Source: Chloroflexota bacterium
GTDB taxonomy: Bacteria; Chloroflexota; Limnocylindria; Limnocylindrales; CSP1-4
DNA: 11,308 bases
Reading direction: 5' to 3'
Assembly (NCBI GenBank): GCA_016875645.1
Contig: VGPE01000072.1
Span: forward strand, 1-11,308
Shown: positions 1 to 7,188 of the stretch, one piece after another
Numbering within the stretch: position 1 is the first letter of the stretch
Layout of the letters: each line of letters starts with the position of its first letter
Made by a program: the position numbers and the translations under genes
Notes under the pieces: generated by a model
Database searches by the model: none
What the model was told of the DNA's origin: nothing
The model's input: only the letters and a program-made list of their open reading frames with translations

Positions 1-62
1 GGGTTCGGGGCGGGCAGCCCCGTCAGGGGCGTTCCTCGCAAGGCTCGCCGGAGCGTGGACCC
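1..62. other. Gene-free left edge with a short GC hairpin
   Basis: No coding signal is visible between the window edge and the stop codon at 63-65. GCCCC at 17-21 can pair with GGGGC at 26-30 across a 4-nt loop. This lies just downstream of the minus-strand operon end, so it could be a weak terminator. It has no T tract and five base pairs are common by chance at this GC content. Confidence 0.2.
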
Positions 63-1061
63 TCAGCCGGCCCGGCGCGGTCGGAGGCGGCTGCGGACCT
101 CGGGGTTGAGGACCCGCGGCGACCAGGAGTCGCGGATCCACTCCGCGACCGTGTTGCACATGTCGGCCCGCAGGTCGGCCGAGGCCTCCACGGAGTAGCC
201 GGCCATGTGCGGCGTGACGATCACGTTGTCCATGTGCCGCAGCTCGTGGTGCGGGTCCAGGGGCTCGTTCTCGAACACGTCCAGGGCGGCCGCCGCGATC
301 CGGCGCGACCGCATCACGTCGATGAGCGCCGCCTGGTCGATCACCGGGCCGCGACTCGTGTTCACGAGGATCGCGGTGGGCTTGAGCTTGGCCAGCTCGC
401 CCTCGCCGATCATGCCCCGGGTCTCGGCGTTGAGCGGGGTGTGGAGCGTCACGTAGTCGGACTCGCGGAGCACCTCGTCCAGGCCGACCGGCTCAACGCC
501 CATCTCGCGCAGTTCGTCTGCCGGGCGGTACTTGTCGTAGCCGATGACCCGCATGCCGAGGCCGATGCCGCGGCGCGCCGCCGCGCTCCCGATGCGCCCG
601 ACGCCGATCACGCCCAGCGTGCGGCCCTTCATCCGGTGGATCGGGCGATCCAGGCGAAGGCCCCAGCCGCCGGCGACCATCTGGTTGTGGTACCAGGGCA
701 CCTGGCGGGCGGTGGCGACGAGGAGCGCAATCGCCTGCTCGGCCACGTCGTCGGTGCCGTACGCGGGGGCGTTCGCGACCGCGATGCCCAGCTCGGTGCA
801 GTCGGCGACCGGGATCTGGTCGTAGCCGACGCCCCAGCGCATCACGAGCCGCACGTCCGGCAGCTGCTCGAGGACCCGGCGCGGCACGATCGAGAGCCAG
901 CTGACCCAGAGGATCTCGGCGTCGCCCGCCTGGTCGAGCACGTCCTGCTCGGTCGTCGCGCTGCCGACGATGAGTTCGCCGCCCGCCCGGGCGATCGCCT
1001 CGGTCTCGAACGAGAACTCCTGGTCCGGGGAGGGGTCGACCTGGAAGACCTTGATCGCCAC
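63..1061 (-). CDS. D-isomer-specific 2-hydroxyacid dehydrogenase
   Basis: A 332-aa cytoplasmic NAD(P)-dependent oxidoreductase of the family that holds phosphoglycerate dehydrogenase, D-lactate dehydrogenase and CtBP-like proteins. These enzymes interconvert 2-keto acids and D-2-hydroxyacids. The Rossmann motif GVGRIG lies near residues 153-158. The expected catalytic residues are present: Arg about 237 in NTSRGPV, Glu about 266 in DVFENEP and His about 285 in TPHMAG. Length is normal for a form without the ACT domain of SerA. The GTG start at 1061 is supported by AGGAGGG eight bases upstream. The gene starts two bases after the stop of the S9 peptidase gene and is the last of three co-transcribed genes. 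The substrate cannot be read from sequence. The family call is secure. Confidence 0.93.
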   Translation of the reverse strand: MAIKVFQVDPSPDQEFSFETEAIARAGGELIVGSATTEQDVLDQAGDAEILWVSWLSIVPRRVLEQLPDVRLVMRWGVGYDQIPVADCTELGIAVANAPAYGTDDVAEQAIALLVATARQVPWYHNQMVAGGWGLRLDRPIHRMKGRTLGVIGVGRIGSAAARRGIGLGMRVIGYDKYRPADELREMGVEPVGLDEVLRESDYVTLHTPLNAETRGMIGEGELAKLKPTAILVNTSRGPVIDQAALIDVMRSRRIAAAALDVFENEPLDPHHELRHMDNVIVTPHMAGYSVEASADLRADMCNTVAEWIRDSWSPRVLNPEVRSRLRPRRAG

Positions 1062-1063
1062 GC

Positions 1064-2980
1064 TCAGTTCCCTCCTGTACGGGGGGCGACCGCCCCCAGA
1101 TATGTCTCAAACCACCGATCCATTGCCTCGACCCGCGCCCACCGATTCGTCGGCCGGCCGACGAGGTTGATGAGGTGGCCTTCGCCGGGCAGTCGGACGA
1201 GCTCCGTCTCGCGGCCCAGCAACTTCAGCGCGGTGTGGAGCATCTCGCTCTGGTCGATCGGACAGCCGGTGTCCTCATCGGAGTGGACCAGCAGGACCGG
1301 CGTCGTCATCTGCGCGACGTAGCCGATCGGCGAGCGCTCCTCGTACAGGGTGGGCTGCTCCCAGGGCATGCCGCCGAGCTCGTCGGCCATGGCGATCGGC
1401 GCGTCGGTGGTGAACACCATGCTCCGGAAGTCGCTGATGTTGCTCTGGGCCACCGCCGCCCGGAACCGCTGCGTCGTGCCGATCAGCCACAGGGTCATGA
1501 ACCCGCCGTAGCTCTCGCCCATGACGCCGACGCGGTCGGGATCCACGTCCGGCCGTCGGGCGGCAACGTCCACCGCGGCCAGCAGGTCGCGCGCGTCGAT
1601 GCCGCCCCAGTCCGCGCGGTTGGCGAGCGCGTAGGCCTCGCCGTAGCCCTGGCTGCCGCGCGAATTCATGAAGAGGATGCGGTAGCCCCGCTCGGCCAGG
1701 CGCCGCATGTCGTAGCAGAACCGCTCACCCAGCGGCCAGTGCGGGCCGCCGTGGATGTGCAGGATCAGCGGCAGCCGCTGCGTGGCCGGGCGCGAGGCCG
1801 GGTGCAGGAGCCAGGCCTCAAGGGGGTGACCGTCAGGTGCCGCGAGGTCGAACCGCTCCAGGGGGCCCATCGCCACCTCGGCCCGCCACGCGGCGTTGAG
1901 GTCGGTGACGACCCGCTCGCTCTCACCGCCCTCCAGCGGATCCAGCACGGAGACCTGGCCGGGATCGTCGGGCGGGGAGAAGACGACGGCGACGCGGCCT
2001 GATGACGCCGCAACGCCGAATCCGTGCACTGCCCGTGGTCCGACGGCAAGCGGTGTCACGTCCTCGGTCAGGGCGATGTGGGCGACCCGGCTCGTGCCGT
2101 GCTCGGGATACGTGACGTAACAGCCCTGGCCCGCGGGGTCCCAGGCGAGGTCCGACGGCAGGAAGGGGCCCGGCGGGTCGGCGCGGACGGTCAGCCCGAT
2201 CGTCCGGTCGAGGTCGGCCGCCAGCTGGCGCGGCGCGGCGGGCGCGCCGCCGTCCCCGCCGACCTCGGTCACCCACAGCTCGAAGTTGAGGCCCTGTCGC
2301 TCCCCGCGACGATGGCCGATCCACGCGATCCGGCGTCCGTCAGGCGACCAGGCGTGGACGCGCACCGGGCCGTCGGGCCGGGCGACCTGCCGCGGCTCGC
2401 CGCCGGCGATCGGCACCGTCCAGATCCCGTTGCGCTGGCTCAGGGGATCGTCGACGTCGCGCGTGGAGCGGAAGGCCACGGTCCGGCCGTCCGGCGAGAC
2501 CCGCGGCTGGTCGTCGTCACCGTCGCCGTCGGTCAGCCGCGTGAGGCCGGTTCCGTCGAGGCCCATCCGCCACAGGTGTGTACGGCCCGTCCCCTGGTCG
2601 GGCACCACGATCACGATCGATCGCCCGTCCGGCGTGACCGCCGGCGAGGTGGCCCCTTTCGGCAGGCCGGGGACGGCTGACAGCAATCGGATCTCAACAT
2701 CGAAGAGGTGAATCCGTCCACCGGACGTGAAGAGGACGCGCCGGCCATCGGGCAGCCAGCGCGGGTTCCGGCCGGGAACGTCGCCACACGGTTGCGGGTC
2801 GCCGCCCGCGTCGACCGGCTGCCAGGCGACACGGCTCGCGATCGCGTCCGCGGCCTCGTCCAGGCGAGACAGGACGAAGGCGAGCCGGGTCCCATCCGGC
2901 GAGAGCGCCGGCTGGCTCGGCCACTCGATCCGGAAGGTGTCGGCCCATTCGATCGGGCGCCGGCCACGGGCGATCGTCAT
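1064..2980 (-). CDS. S9 family peptidase (prolyl oligopeptidase / acylaminoacyl-peptidase type)
   Basis: A 638-aa serine peptidase with an N-terminal beta-propeller and a C-terminal alpha/beta hydrolase. The propeller shows repeated TolB/PD40-like units such as LSPDGTRLAF, TPDGRSIVI, VSPDGRTVAF and WSPDGRRIAW over about residues 20-300. The hydrolase has the nucleophile motif GESYGG (Ser about 490), Asp about 570 in HSDEDTGCP and His about 602 in GEGH, so the S-D-H triad is complete. No signal peptide is visible, which suggests a cytoplasmic enzyme acting on short or N-acylated peptides. The frame is open upstream to about 3733, but ATG at 2980 is chosen because the upstream part lies inside the dehydrogenase gene and looks non-coding. 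That ATG overlaps the previous stop as ATGA, a sign of translational coupling. No clear Shine-Dalgarno sequence is seen. Confidence 0.93.
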   Translation of the reverse strand: MTIARGRRPIEWADTFRIEWPSQPALSPDGTRLAFVLSRLDEAADAIASRVAWQPVDAGGDPQPCGDVPGRNPRWLPDGRRVLFTSGGRIHLFDVEIRLLSAVPGLPKGATSPAVTPDGRSIVIVVPDQGTGRTHLWRMGLDGTGLTRLTDGDGDDDQPRVSPDGRTVAFRSTRDVDDPLSQRNGIWTVPIAGGEPRQVARPDGPVRVHAWSPDGRRIAWIGHRRGERQGLNFELWVTEVGGDGGAPAAPRQLAADLDRTIGLTVRADPPGPFLPSDLAWDPAGQGCYVTYPEHGTSRVAHIALTEDVTPLAVGPRAVHGFGVAASSGRVAVVFSPPDDPGQVSVLDPLEGGESERVVTDLNAAWRAEVAMGPLERFDLAAPDGHPLEAWLLHPASRPATQRLPLILHIHGGPHWPLGERFCYDMRRLAERGYRILFMNSRGSQGYGEAYALANRADWGGIDARDLLAAVDVAARRPDVDPDRVGVMGESYGGFMTLWLIGTTQRFRAAVAQSNISDFRSMVFTTDAPIAMADELGGMPWEQPTLYEERSPIGYVAQMTTPVLLVHSDEDTGCPIDQSEMLHTALKLLGRETELVRLPGEGHLINLVGRPTNRWARVEAMDRWFETYLGAVAPRTGGN

Positions 2981-4089
2981 TCGGTGCCGTAGTCCAGCAC
3001 CACCGTCGGGGGGCGCCCGGGCGACATCAGCATCTCGTATGCCGACGGCGCGTCGGCAATCGGGATCTTCACCGGCGCCAGCTCGTCCACGGTCACGGCG
3101 CCGATCGATATCTCGCGCAGGAACTCCGTCGCGTTGCGGTTCTCCGTCCAGCGGACCCAGCCAATCGGCATGTCCACGTTGCCCTCTTCGTAGACCGGGT
3201 CGTAGCGCCCCGGGCCGTAGGCGCGCGATCCGACGAAGGTCACGTCGTTCTCGAACATCCGCGAGCGCGTGATGTCCATCCCGAACAGGCCCAGGCCGAC
3301 CACGGTGCCCTTGTAGCGGCACAGCTCGAAAGAGAGGTTGAGGGGCTCGGACGATTCGGTGACCACGCCCAGGATCACGCCGTCGGCGCCGAAGCCGCGC
3401 GTGAAGTCGTGGACGGCCGTCGTCGGGTCGTCCTTCGTCGGGTCGATCGCGACCGAGGCGCCCATCCGCAGGGCCTGCTCCAGGCGCACCGGGTTGGTGT
3501 CGATGCCGATCGTCCGGATGCCGGCGTAGCGCGCCATCTGGGTCGCGAGGAGGCCGAGCAGGCCGAGGCCGTAGACGACGACCACCTCGCCGAAGTGGGT
3601 CTGCGTGCGGCGGAGCGCCTCCATCGAGATCGCGCCGAGGGTGACGAACGCGGCCTGGTCCAGTCGGACGTTGTCCGGAACGGGGGCGATCAGGTTGCGC
3701 GGCACCGCCACTTTCTCGGCGTGCCACGCACACTGGCTGCCGGAGCAGGCGACCCGGTCACCGACCTTGATGTCCGCGACCTCCGGCGAGACGGCGATCA
3801 CGCGGCCGGCGTTCGAATAGCCGATCGAGGACCATTCGAGCGCCTGCGAGCGTGGCTGCGGCCCGCGGTACGGCACCCCCGGGTCGCGGTACTGCGGACC
3901 CGGGTTGCGGGGATCCGGGTACTCATGTGTGGTCCAGTCGGGCGCGGCGCTGGAGCGGATGATCCACGACTCCGTGCCCGCGCTGATCGCCGAATACGAC
4001 GTCTGGACCAGCACTTCGCCCGGGCGCAGCTCGGGCTCGGGGACGTCACGGACGATGGCGCGGCCCTGGTGGGCGAAGACTCGCTTCAT
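2977..4089 (-). CDS. MDR superfamily dehydrogenase (zinc-type alcohol dehydrogenase-like)
   Basis: A 370-aa medium-chain dehydrogenase/reductase. The N-terminal GroES-like domain includes SAISAGTE near residues 34-40. The Rossmann domain has GLGLLG near 174-179, followed by an acidic Asp about 197 in IGIDTNP, which favours NAD(H). The usual catalytic-zinc residues of alcohol dehydrogenases are absent: there is no Cys in the ..GIC.. position and no GHE motif. An insertion rich in Pro, Tyr and Arg occupies about residues 49-85. It is therefore probably not a classical zinc enzyme. It resembles the MDR half of bi-domain sugar-type oxidoreductases. ATG at 4089 has GAGGA five bases upstream. It is the first gene of the minus operon, overlapping the peptidase gene by 4 bp and divergent from the M20 gene. 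The substrate is unknown. Confidence 0.88.
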   Translation of the reverse strand: MKRVFAHQGRAIVRDVPEPELRPGEVLVQTSYSAISAGTESWIIRSSAAPDWTTHEYPDPRNPGPQYRDPGVPYRGPQPRSQALEWSSIGYSNAGRVIAVSPEVADIKVGDRVACSGSQCAWHAEKVAVPRNLIAPVPDNVRLDQAAFVTLGAISMEALRRTQTHFGEVVVVYGLGLLGLLATQMARYAGIRTIGIDTNPVRLEQALRMGASVAIDPTKDDPTTAVHDFTRGFGADGVILGVVTESSEPLNLSFELCRYKGTVVGLGLFGMDITRSRMFENDVTFVGSRAYGPGRYDPVYEEGNVDMPIGWVRWTENRNATEFLREISIGAVTVDELAPVKIPIADAPSAYEMLMSPGRPPTVVLDYGTE

Positions 4090-4173
4090 CGGTTTCCTCG
4101 TTGTGCCCGCCGGGCCGCCGGTGGTGAGCGCGGGCCCGGGGCTCGGCTATTGTGGCGGCCGGAAGGGGGGCTC
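4090..4173. promoter_or_regulatory. Divergent intergenic promoter region
   Basis: These 84 bases separate the starts of the MDR operon (minus) and the M20 gene (plus). The only AT-containing island is around 4148-4154. It reads TATTGT on the plus strand, usable as a -10 for the M20 gene, and CACAAT on the minus strand, usable as a -10 for the operon. No good -35 is visible for either. A 7-bp inverted repeat, CCGGGCC at 4110-4116 with GGCCCGG at 4133-4139, could be an operator, but it is entirely GC and may be chance. Confidence 0.3.
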
Positions 4174-5538
4174 GTGTCGGACTTCGGACGCTTCGACCGG
4201 TACGTCGGCGCGCATGCGGGGCGCTTCTTCGAGGAACTGATCGCGTACGGGCGCCGGCCGAGCGTGTCCGCGACCGGAGAAGGGATCGGCGCGATGGCGC
4301 CCCTCGTCGCCGCGACTTTGGAGCGGGCCGGGGCGCGGGCGTCCATCGTCGAGTCGCCGGCGCGCCACCCGGCCGTGATCGCCGAAGCCGTCCCGGAGGC
4401 GGGCGAGGCCGGGCGCACGCTGCTGCTCTACGACCACTACGACGTGCAACCGCCCGGCGACGCGGCTGCCTGGCCCTCGCCGCCATGGGAGCCGACGCTC
4501 CGCGACGGCGCGCTCTTCGGCCGGGGCATCGCCGACGACAAGGGCGAACTGCTGGCGCGGATCCACGCCATCGAGACGTGGCAGGCAACGATGGGATCGC
4601 TGCCGGTGCGGGTCCGCTGGATCGTGGAGGGCGAGCACGAGATCGGGTCGCCGGGCCTGGCCGGGATCCTGCGGGTCAATCGGTCCCGGCTCCAGGCGGA
4701 CGTCTGCCTGTCGGAGGGCACCGGCCGGGACGAGATCGGCAACGTGACGATCAACCTCGGCTGCCGCGGGTTCGTGTCGGTGGAACTGGCGGTGCGACTG
4801 CGCCCGATCCCGCTGGCGTCGAGCCTCGGGGGCCTCCTGCCCTCGGCGAGCGACCGACTGATGCGCGCGGTCGTGTCGGCCGTCGGTCCCGATGGCCGGC
4901 TGCTCGTCGATGGCATCGCCGACGTGGTGCCGCCGCCCTCGGCGGCGGACGAGGCGCTGCTGCGCGCGATCCCGTGGTCCGACGAGCAGGCCCGGACAGC
5001 GCTCGGCATCGGCGCCCTGACGCCCGGCCTGGCCGGCATCGACCTGCTGCGGCACCACCTGCTGGAGCCGTTTGTCGCCATCTGTGCCGTCAACTCCGGC
5101 GATCCGTCCTGGGGTCTTGTCGTCCCGGGCGACGCGCGGGCGCGACTCGATATCCGGCTGGTGCCCGGCCTGGACCCGAACGTGGCGGTTGACCTGCTGC
5201 GACGCCATCTCTCGGCGCACGGCTTTTCGGATGTCGCCGTCGAGGTGCTCGCGTCGGTCGCTCCCGACCGGACAGACGCGTCCCTGCCGGCCGTCGCCGC
5301 CGCGATCGCCGCTGCCCGCGACGCGGAGGGCCGCGATCCGGTGGTCTATCCGCTGATGCCGGCCTACTCGGCGTCGCGCGTGTTCCGCGACGAACTGGGG
5401 ACCCCGACGCTGTTCGCGGGCGCCGTCACCAATGCCCGCTCCAACCTCCACGCGCCGAACGAGAACGTCGTCCTCGACGAGTACCTGGCGTACATCCGGT
5501 TCTTCGGCCGGTTCCTGGAGCGCCTTGCGCGGACATGA
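4174..5538 (+). CDS. M20 family metallopeptidase (dipeptidase/deacylase type)
   Basis: A 454-aa cytoplasmic zinc hydrolase of the M20/M25/M40 clan, which includes dipeptidases, ArgE, DapE and carboxypeptidase G2. Metal-site residues in order are His88 and Asp90 (DHYDVQP), bridging Asp121 (GRGIADDKG), Glu156 (EGEHEIGSP), Glu181 (LSEGTG) and His426 (NLHAPNE). The catalytic-base position, normally Glu-Glu-x-Gly-Ser, reads His155-Glu156, so the general base looks replaced by His. The dimerisation domain occupies roughly residues 195-320. The GTG start at 4174 is chosen because GGAAGG lies seven bases upstream, the length then fits the family, and the upstream open frame runs antisense to the MDR gene. 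It is divergent from the MDR-S9-dehydrogenase operon, with which it may share substrates. Specificity cannot be assigned. Confidence 0.92.
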   Translation: MSDFGRFDRYVGAHAGRFFEELIAYGRRPSVSATGEGIGAMAPLVAATLERAGARASIVESPARHPAVIAEAVPEAGEAGRTLLLYDHYDVQPPGDAAAWPSPPWEPTLRDGALFGRGIADDKGELLARIHAIETWQATMGSLPVRVRWIVEGEHEIGSPGLAGILRVNRSRLQADVCLSEGTGRDEIGNVTINLGCRGFVSVELAVRLRPIPLASSLGGLLPSASDRLMRAVVSAVGPDGRLLVDGIADVVPPPSAADEALLRAIPWSDEQARTALGIGALTPGLAGIDLLRHHLLEPFVAICAVNSGDPSWGLVVPGDARARLDIRLVPGLDPNVAVDLLRRHLSAHGFSDVAVEVLASVAPDRTDASLPAVAAAIAAARDAEGRDPVVYPLMPAYSASRVFRDELGTPTLFAGAVTNARSNLHAPNENVVLDEYLAYIRFFGRFLERLART

Positions 5539-5667
5539 TCGGGGCCTTCGGATCGGTCGCGCTGGGGCCGTTTCGTGGCACGAACGGATTCTGCCGGCGT
5601 GGGCGTGATCCCTTGCCAGCAGGCACAACTCCGCGACGCGCCCGATCGAGGACGCCAACGTGGGATC

Positions 5668-5698
5668 CGCAGCGGCCGCGGAGGAGGCGGCCGCTGCG
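5668..5698. terminator. Strong hairpin between convergent genes
   Basis: A perfect 12-bp inverted repeat: CGCAGCGGCCGC at 5668-5679 and its complement at 5687-5698, with a 7-nt loop GGAGGAG. It lies 130 bp past the M20 stop and about 40 bp past where the beta-propeller homology of the opposing gene ends. That is where a bidirectional terminator for the two convergent genes would be expected. There is no T run on either side, so intrinsic termination is inferred from position and stem strength only. Confidence 0.5.
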
Positions 5699-6811
5699 AA
5701 GTCCCGAGATGTCCCCGTCGGCAGGGACTGAGATCCAGCGACCGATGGTGTCGGTCGCATCCATTCCTGGCCCGACTGCCAGGAGGTAACCGCCGCCGGC
5801 CAGCGGCGTCGGCGTCGTGAGCGTCGTGCGAATCGCACCTGAGGAGATGTCGATCACGACGACCTTGGAATCCCCGCCCGCCGTCACGAATCCCAGCGAA
5901 TCGTCGGGCATGATCGTCACGCGCCGGCTCTCCGAGGACCATGGCTCGACGCCTGCCACCGGCCCGCGGGTGAGGGACGGGAGCGGGATGCGGGACAGAA
6001 CGGACCCGAATGTCGGCGAGGTGACGTCCGTGTCAAGGACGATGGCCTCGTCGCCGTCCGGGTGGATTCGCGAGTACAGCGCGCGGTTCGCCCCGAGACC
6101 CATCCGATAGACCAGGCCCTTGCCGAGCTCGGTGCGGCGTACTTCGCCCGTCTGGGCGTTCGCGATGTACGAGTCGTTGTCCCACAGCTCCCAGGTCTCC
6201 CAGGATTCGTCCTTATCGGGATCGGCGACGATTCGCAGGTAGGAGAAGGCGCGCACGCCGTCGGATCCAAGGCGTGCGTAGTAGCCGCGCCCGCCCTGTC
6301 GGTCGACGGTGTTCCACGGCAGCTGCCGGTCGTAGCGCACCCCGCCGCCAATGACGTCGAGCAGGTCCACGCCTTCGTCCGTGGCAACCATCACCCGATT
6401 GAGACCGTGGACCGCGACCTCGCCATGTCCCGCCGGCCCGATCGCGACCTGCTGGGCCGGCTCGAGCCTTCCCGCCACGATGTCCGCGACGCGAAACACC
6501 TCGACGATCGCCGGCTCATCGTTGCGGTGGTAGACCGCAAGGGGGCTGCCCGCCAGCATGATCCCCGGCTCACCCGTGATCAGTGGAACGACGGTTGTCG
6601 CCATCGTCGCGAGGTCGACCAGCGTGAAGTTCTTGCCTTCGCCGCTGCTCACGGCCACATAGTCGTAGGCGGGCGAGATAGCGATGTGGGTCGCCGGTCC
6701 AGCCAGCTTGACGCGCGCGTCGATCTTCGGGGTCGTGCCGGCGAGGTCGAGCACCACGAGCTCGTGGGTGTCGCCGTCAGTCAAGAAGACGCGCCCGTCC
6801 GGGAGCGCAAT

Positions 6812-6814
6812 TCA
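6812..6814 (-). other. In-frame TGA inside the propeller gene
   Basis: On the minus strand the codons read GCC GGC TGA ATT GCG CTC. Both sides are in the same frame and both look like propeller sequence. No start codon with a Shine-Dalgarno sequence follows closely. Ten other genes in the window use TGA as their normal stop, which argues against TGA being recoded in this organism. Confidence 0.85.
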
Positions 6815-6923
6815 GCCGGCATGCTCCGACAGAGACACCCCTTCGATGGTTGCAAGCAGCTTGAAGTCAGGACTGCTGTAGACGTAGATCGCCTTGGCTG
6901 CCGGATCAGCGACCAGCAGCTGT

Positions 6924-7066
6924 GCGCCGAGACCGGCGCTTGGCGCGGAGGTCGAGGGCGAAGCGGTCGGCGGGGGTGTCGGCGTCGGCGGGGCCGTGGG
7001 AGGCGGGCTCGCGCTTGGTGCAGTGCCGGTCGCGGACGGCGTCGCGGGTTGGGTCCCCGCACTGGA
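6924..7066 (-). repeat. Low-complexity Pro/Thr/Ser-coding linker
   Basis: This GC-rich, imperfectly repetitive stretch encodes runs such as PPPTAPPTPTPPP between the lipoprotein Cys and the first propeller blade. Such linkers hold a folded domain away from the membrane through the cell wall. It contributes no catalytic or binding residue and is prone to length variation by slippage. Confidence 0.7.
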
Positions 7067-7129
7067 GCATCCGACCGTCATGAGTGCTAGGAGCAACATC
7101 CCTACGAGTGCTGCGAATCGCGTGCGCAT

Positions 7130-7188
7130 TGTTGTTCCCTCTCCATCGTTGCAAAACGTCATGCATGGTTGCCTGACGTCATGGTTGT
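7130..7188. repeat. Short direct repeats between the binding-protein and propeller genes
   Basis: ACGTCATG occurs at 7156-7163 and again at 7176-7183, exactly 20 bp apart. CATGGTTG occurs at 7164-7171 and 7180-7187. TGACGTCA at 7174-7181 and CATGCATG at 7160-7167 are perfect palindromes. The 20-bp spacing, about two helical turns, could suit a dimeric regulator, but no known box is recognised. Confidence 0.35.

Larger units (their letters stand above)
5426..7129 (-). pseudogene. AztD-like beta-propeller lipoprotein, interrupted by an in-frame TGA
   Basis: The N-terminus is a lipoprotein signal (MRTRFAALVGMLLLALMTVGC, Cys about 21) followed by a Pro/Thr/Ser linker of about 45 residues. Blades of a YncE/YVTN-type beta-propeller follow, such as LLVADPAAKAIYVYS, FTLVDLAT and LGFVTAGGDSKVVVID. 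A TGA at 6814-6812 breaks the frame after SEHAG and the same frame continues with IALPDGRVFLTDG, so this was one gene. Propeller homology ends near DTIGR (5738); the remaining 103 codons look non-coding and run antisense into the M20 gene to a TGA at 5426. ATG at 7129 has GGAGAGGG seven bases upstream; a GTG at 7192 overlapping the upstream stop is less likely. The position directly after a TroA-type binding protein, and motifs such as HGEVAVHG, recall the zinc chaperone AztD. That identity is an inference. The lesion may be a real mutation or a sequencing error. Confidence 0.6.

Noticed and set aside
207..1322. A 371-codon open frame on the plus strand
   Set aside because: It runs antisense to the D-2-hydroxyacid dehydrogenase and S9 genes. 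Its composition is Arg/Ala/His-rich without recognisable motifs.
2981..3733. N-terminal extension of the S9 peptidase to 889 aa
   Set aside because: It lies within the MDR dehydrogenase gene in another frame and is Arg/Pro-rich. The ATGA junction at 2977-2980 marks the true start.
4110..4139. GC-only inverted repeat as a confident operator
   Set aside because: Seven-bp arms made only of G and C are expected often at this composition, so it is kept only as a remark in the promoter entry.
3409..4173. Extension of the M20 frame upstream of 4174
   Set aside because: It is antisense to the MDR gene. GTG at 4174 has a good ribosome binding site and gives the normal family length.
4147..5838. A 563-codon open frame on the minus strand opposite the M20 gene
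   Set aside because: It is an antisense shadow of high-GC codons. It lacks domain motifs, while the plus strand has all M20 metal-site motifs.
6812..6814. TGA as selenocysteine or reassigned Trp
   Set aside because: No SECIS-like structure was recognised after it, propeller lipoproteins are not known selenoproteins, and TGA is the ordinary stop in ten genes of the window.
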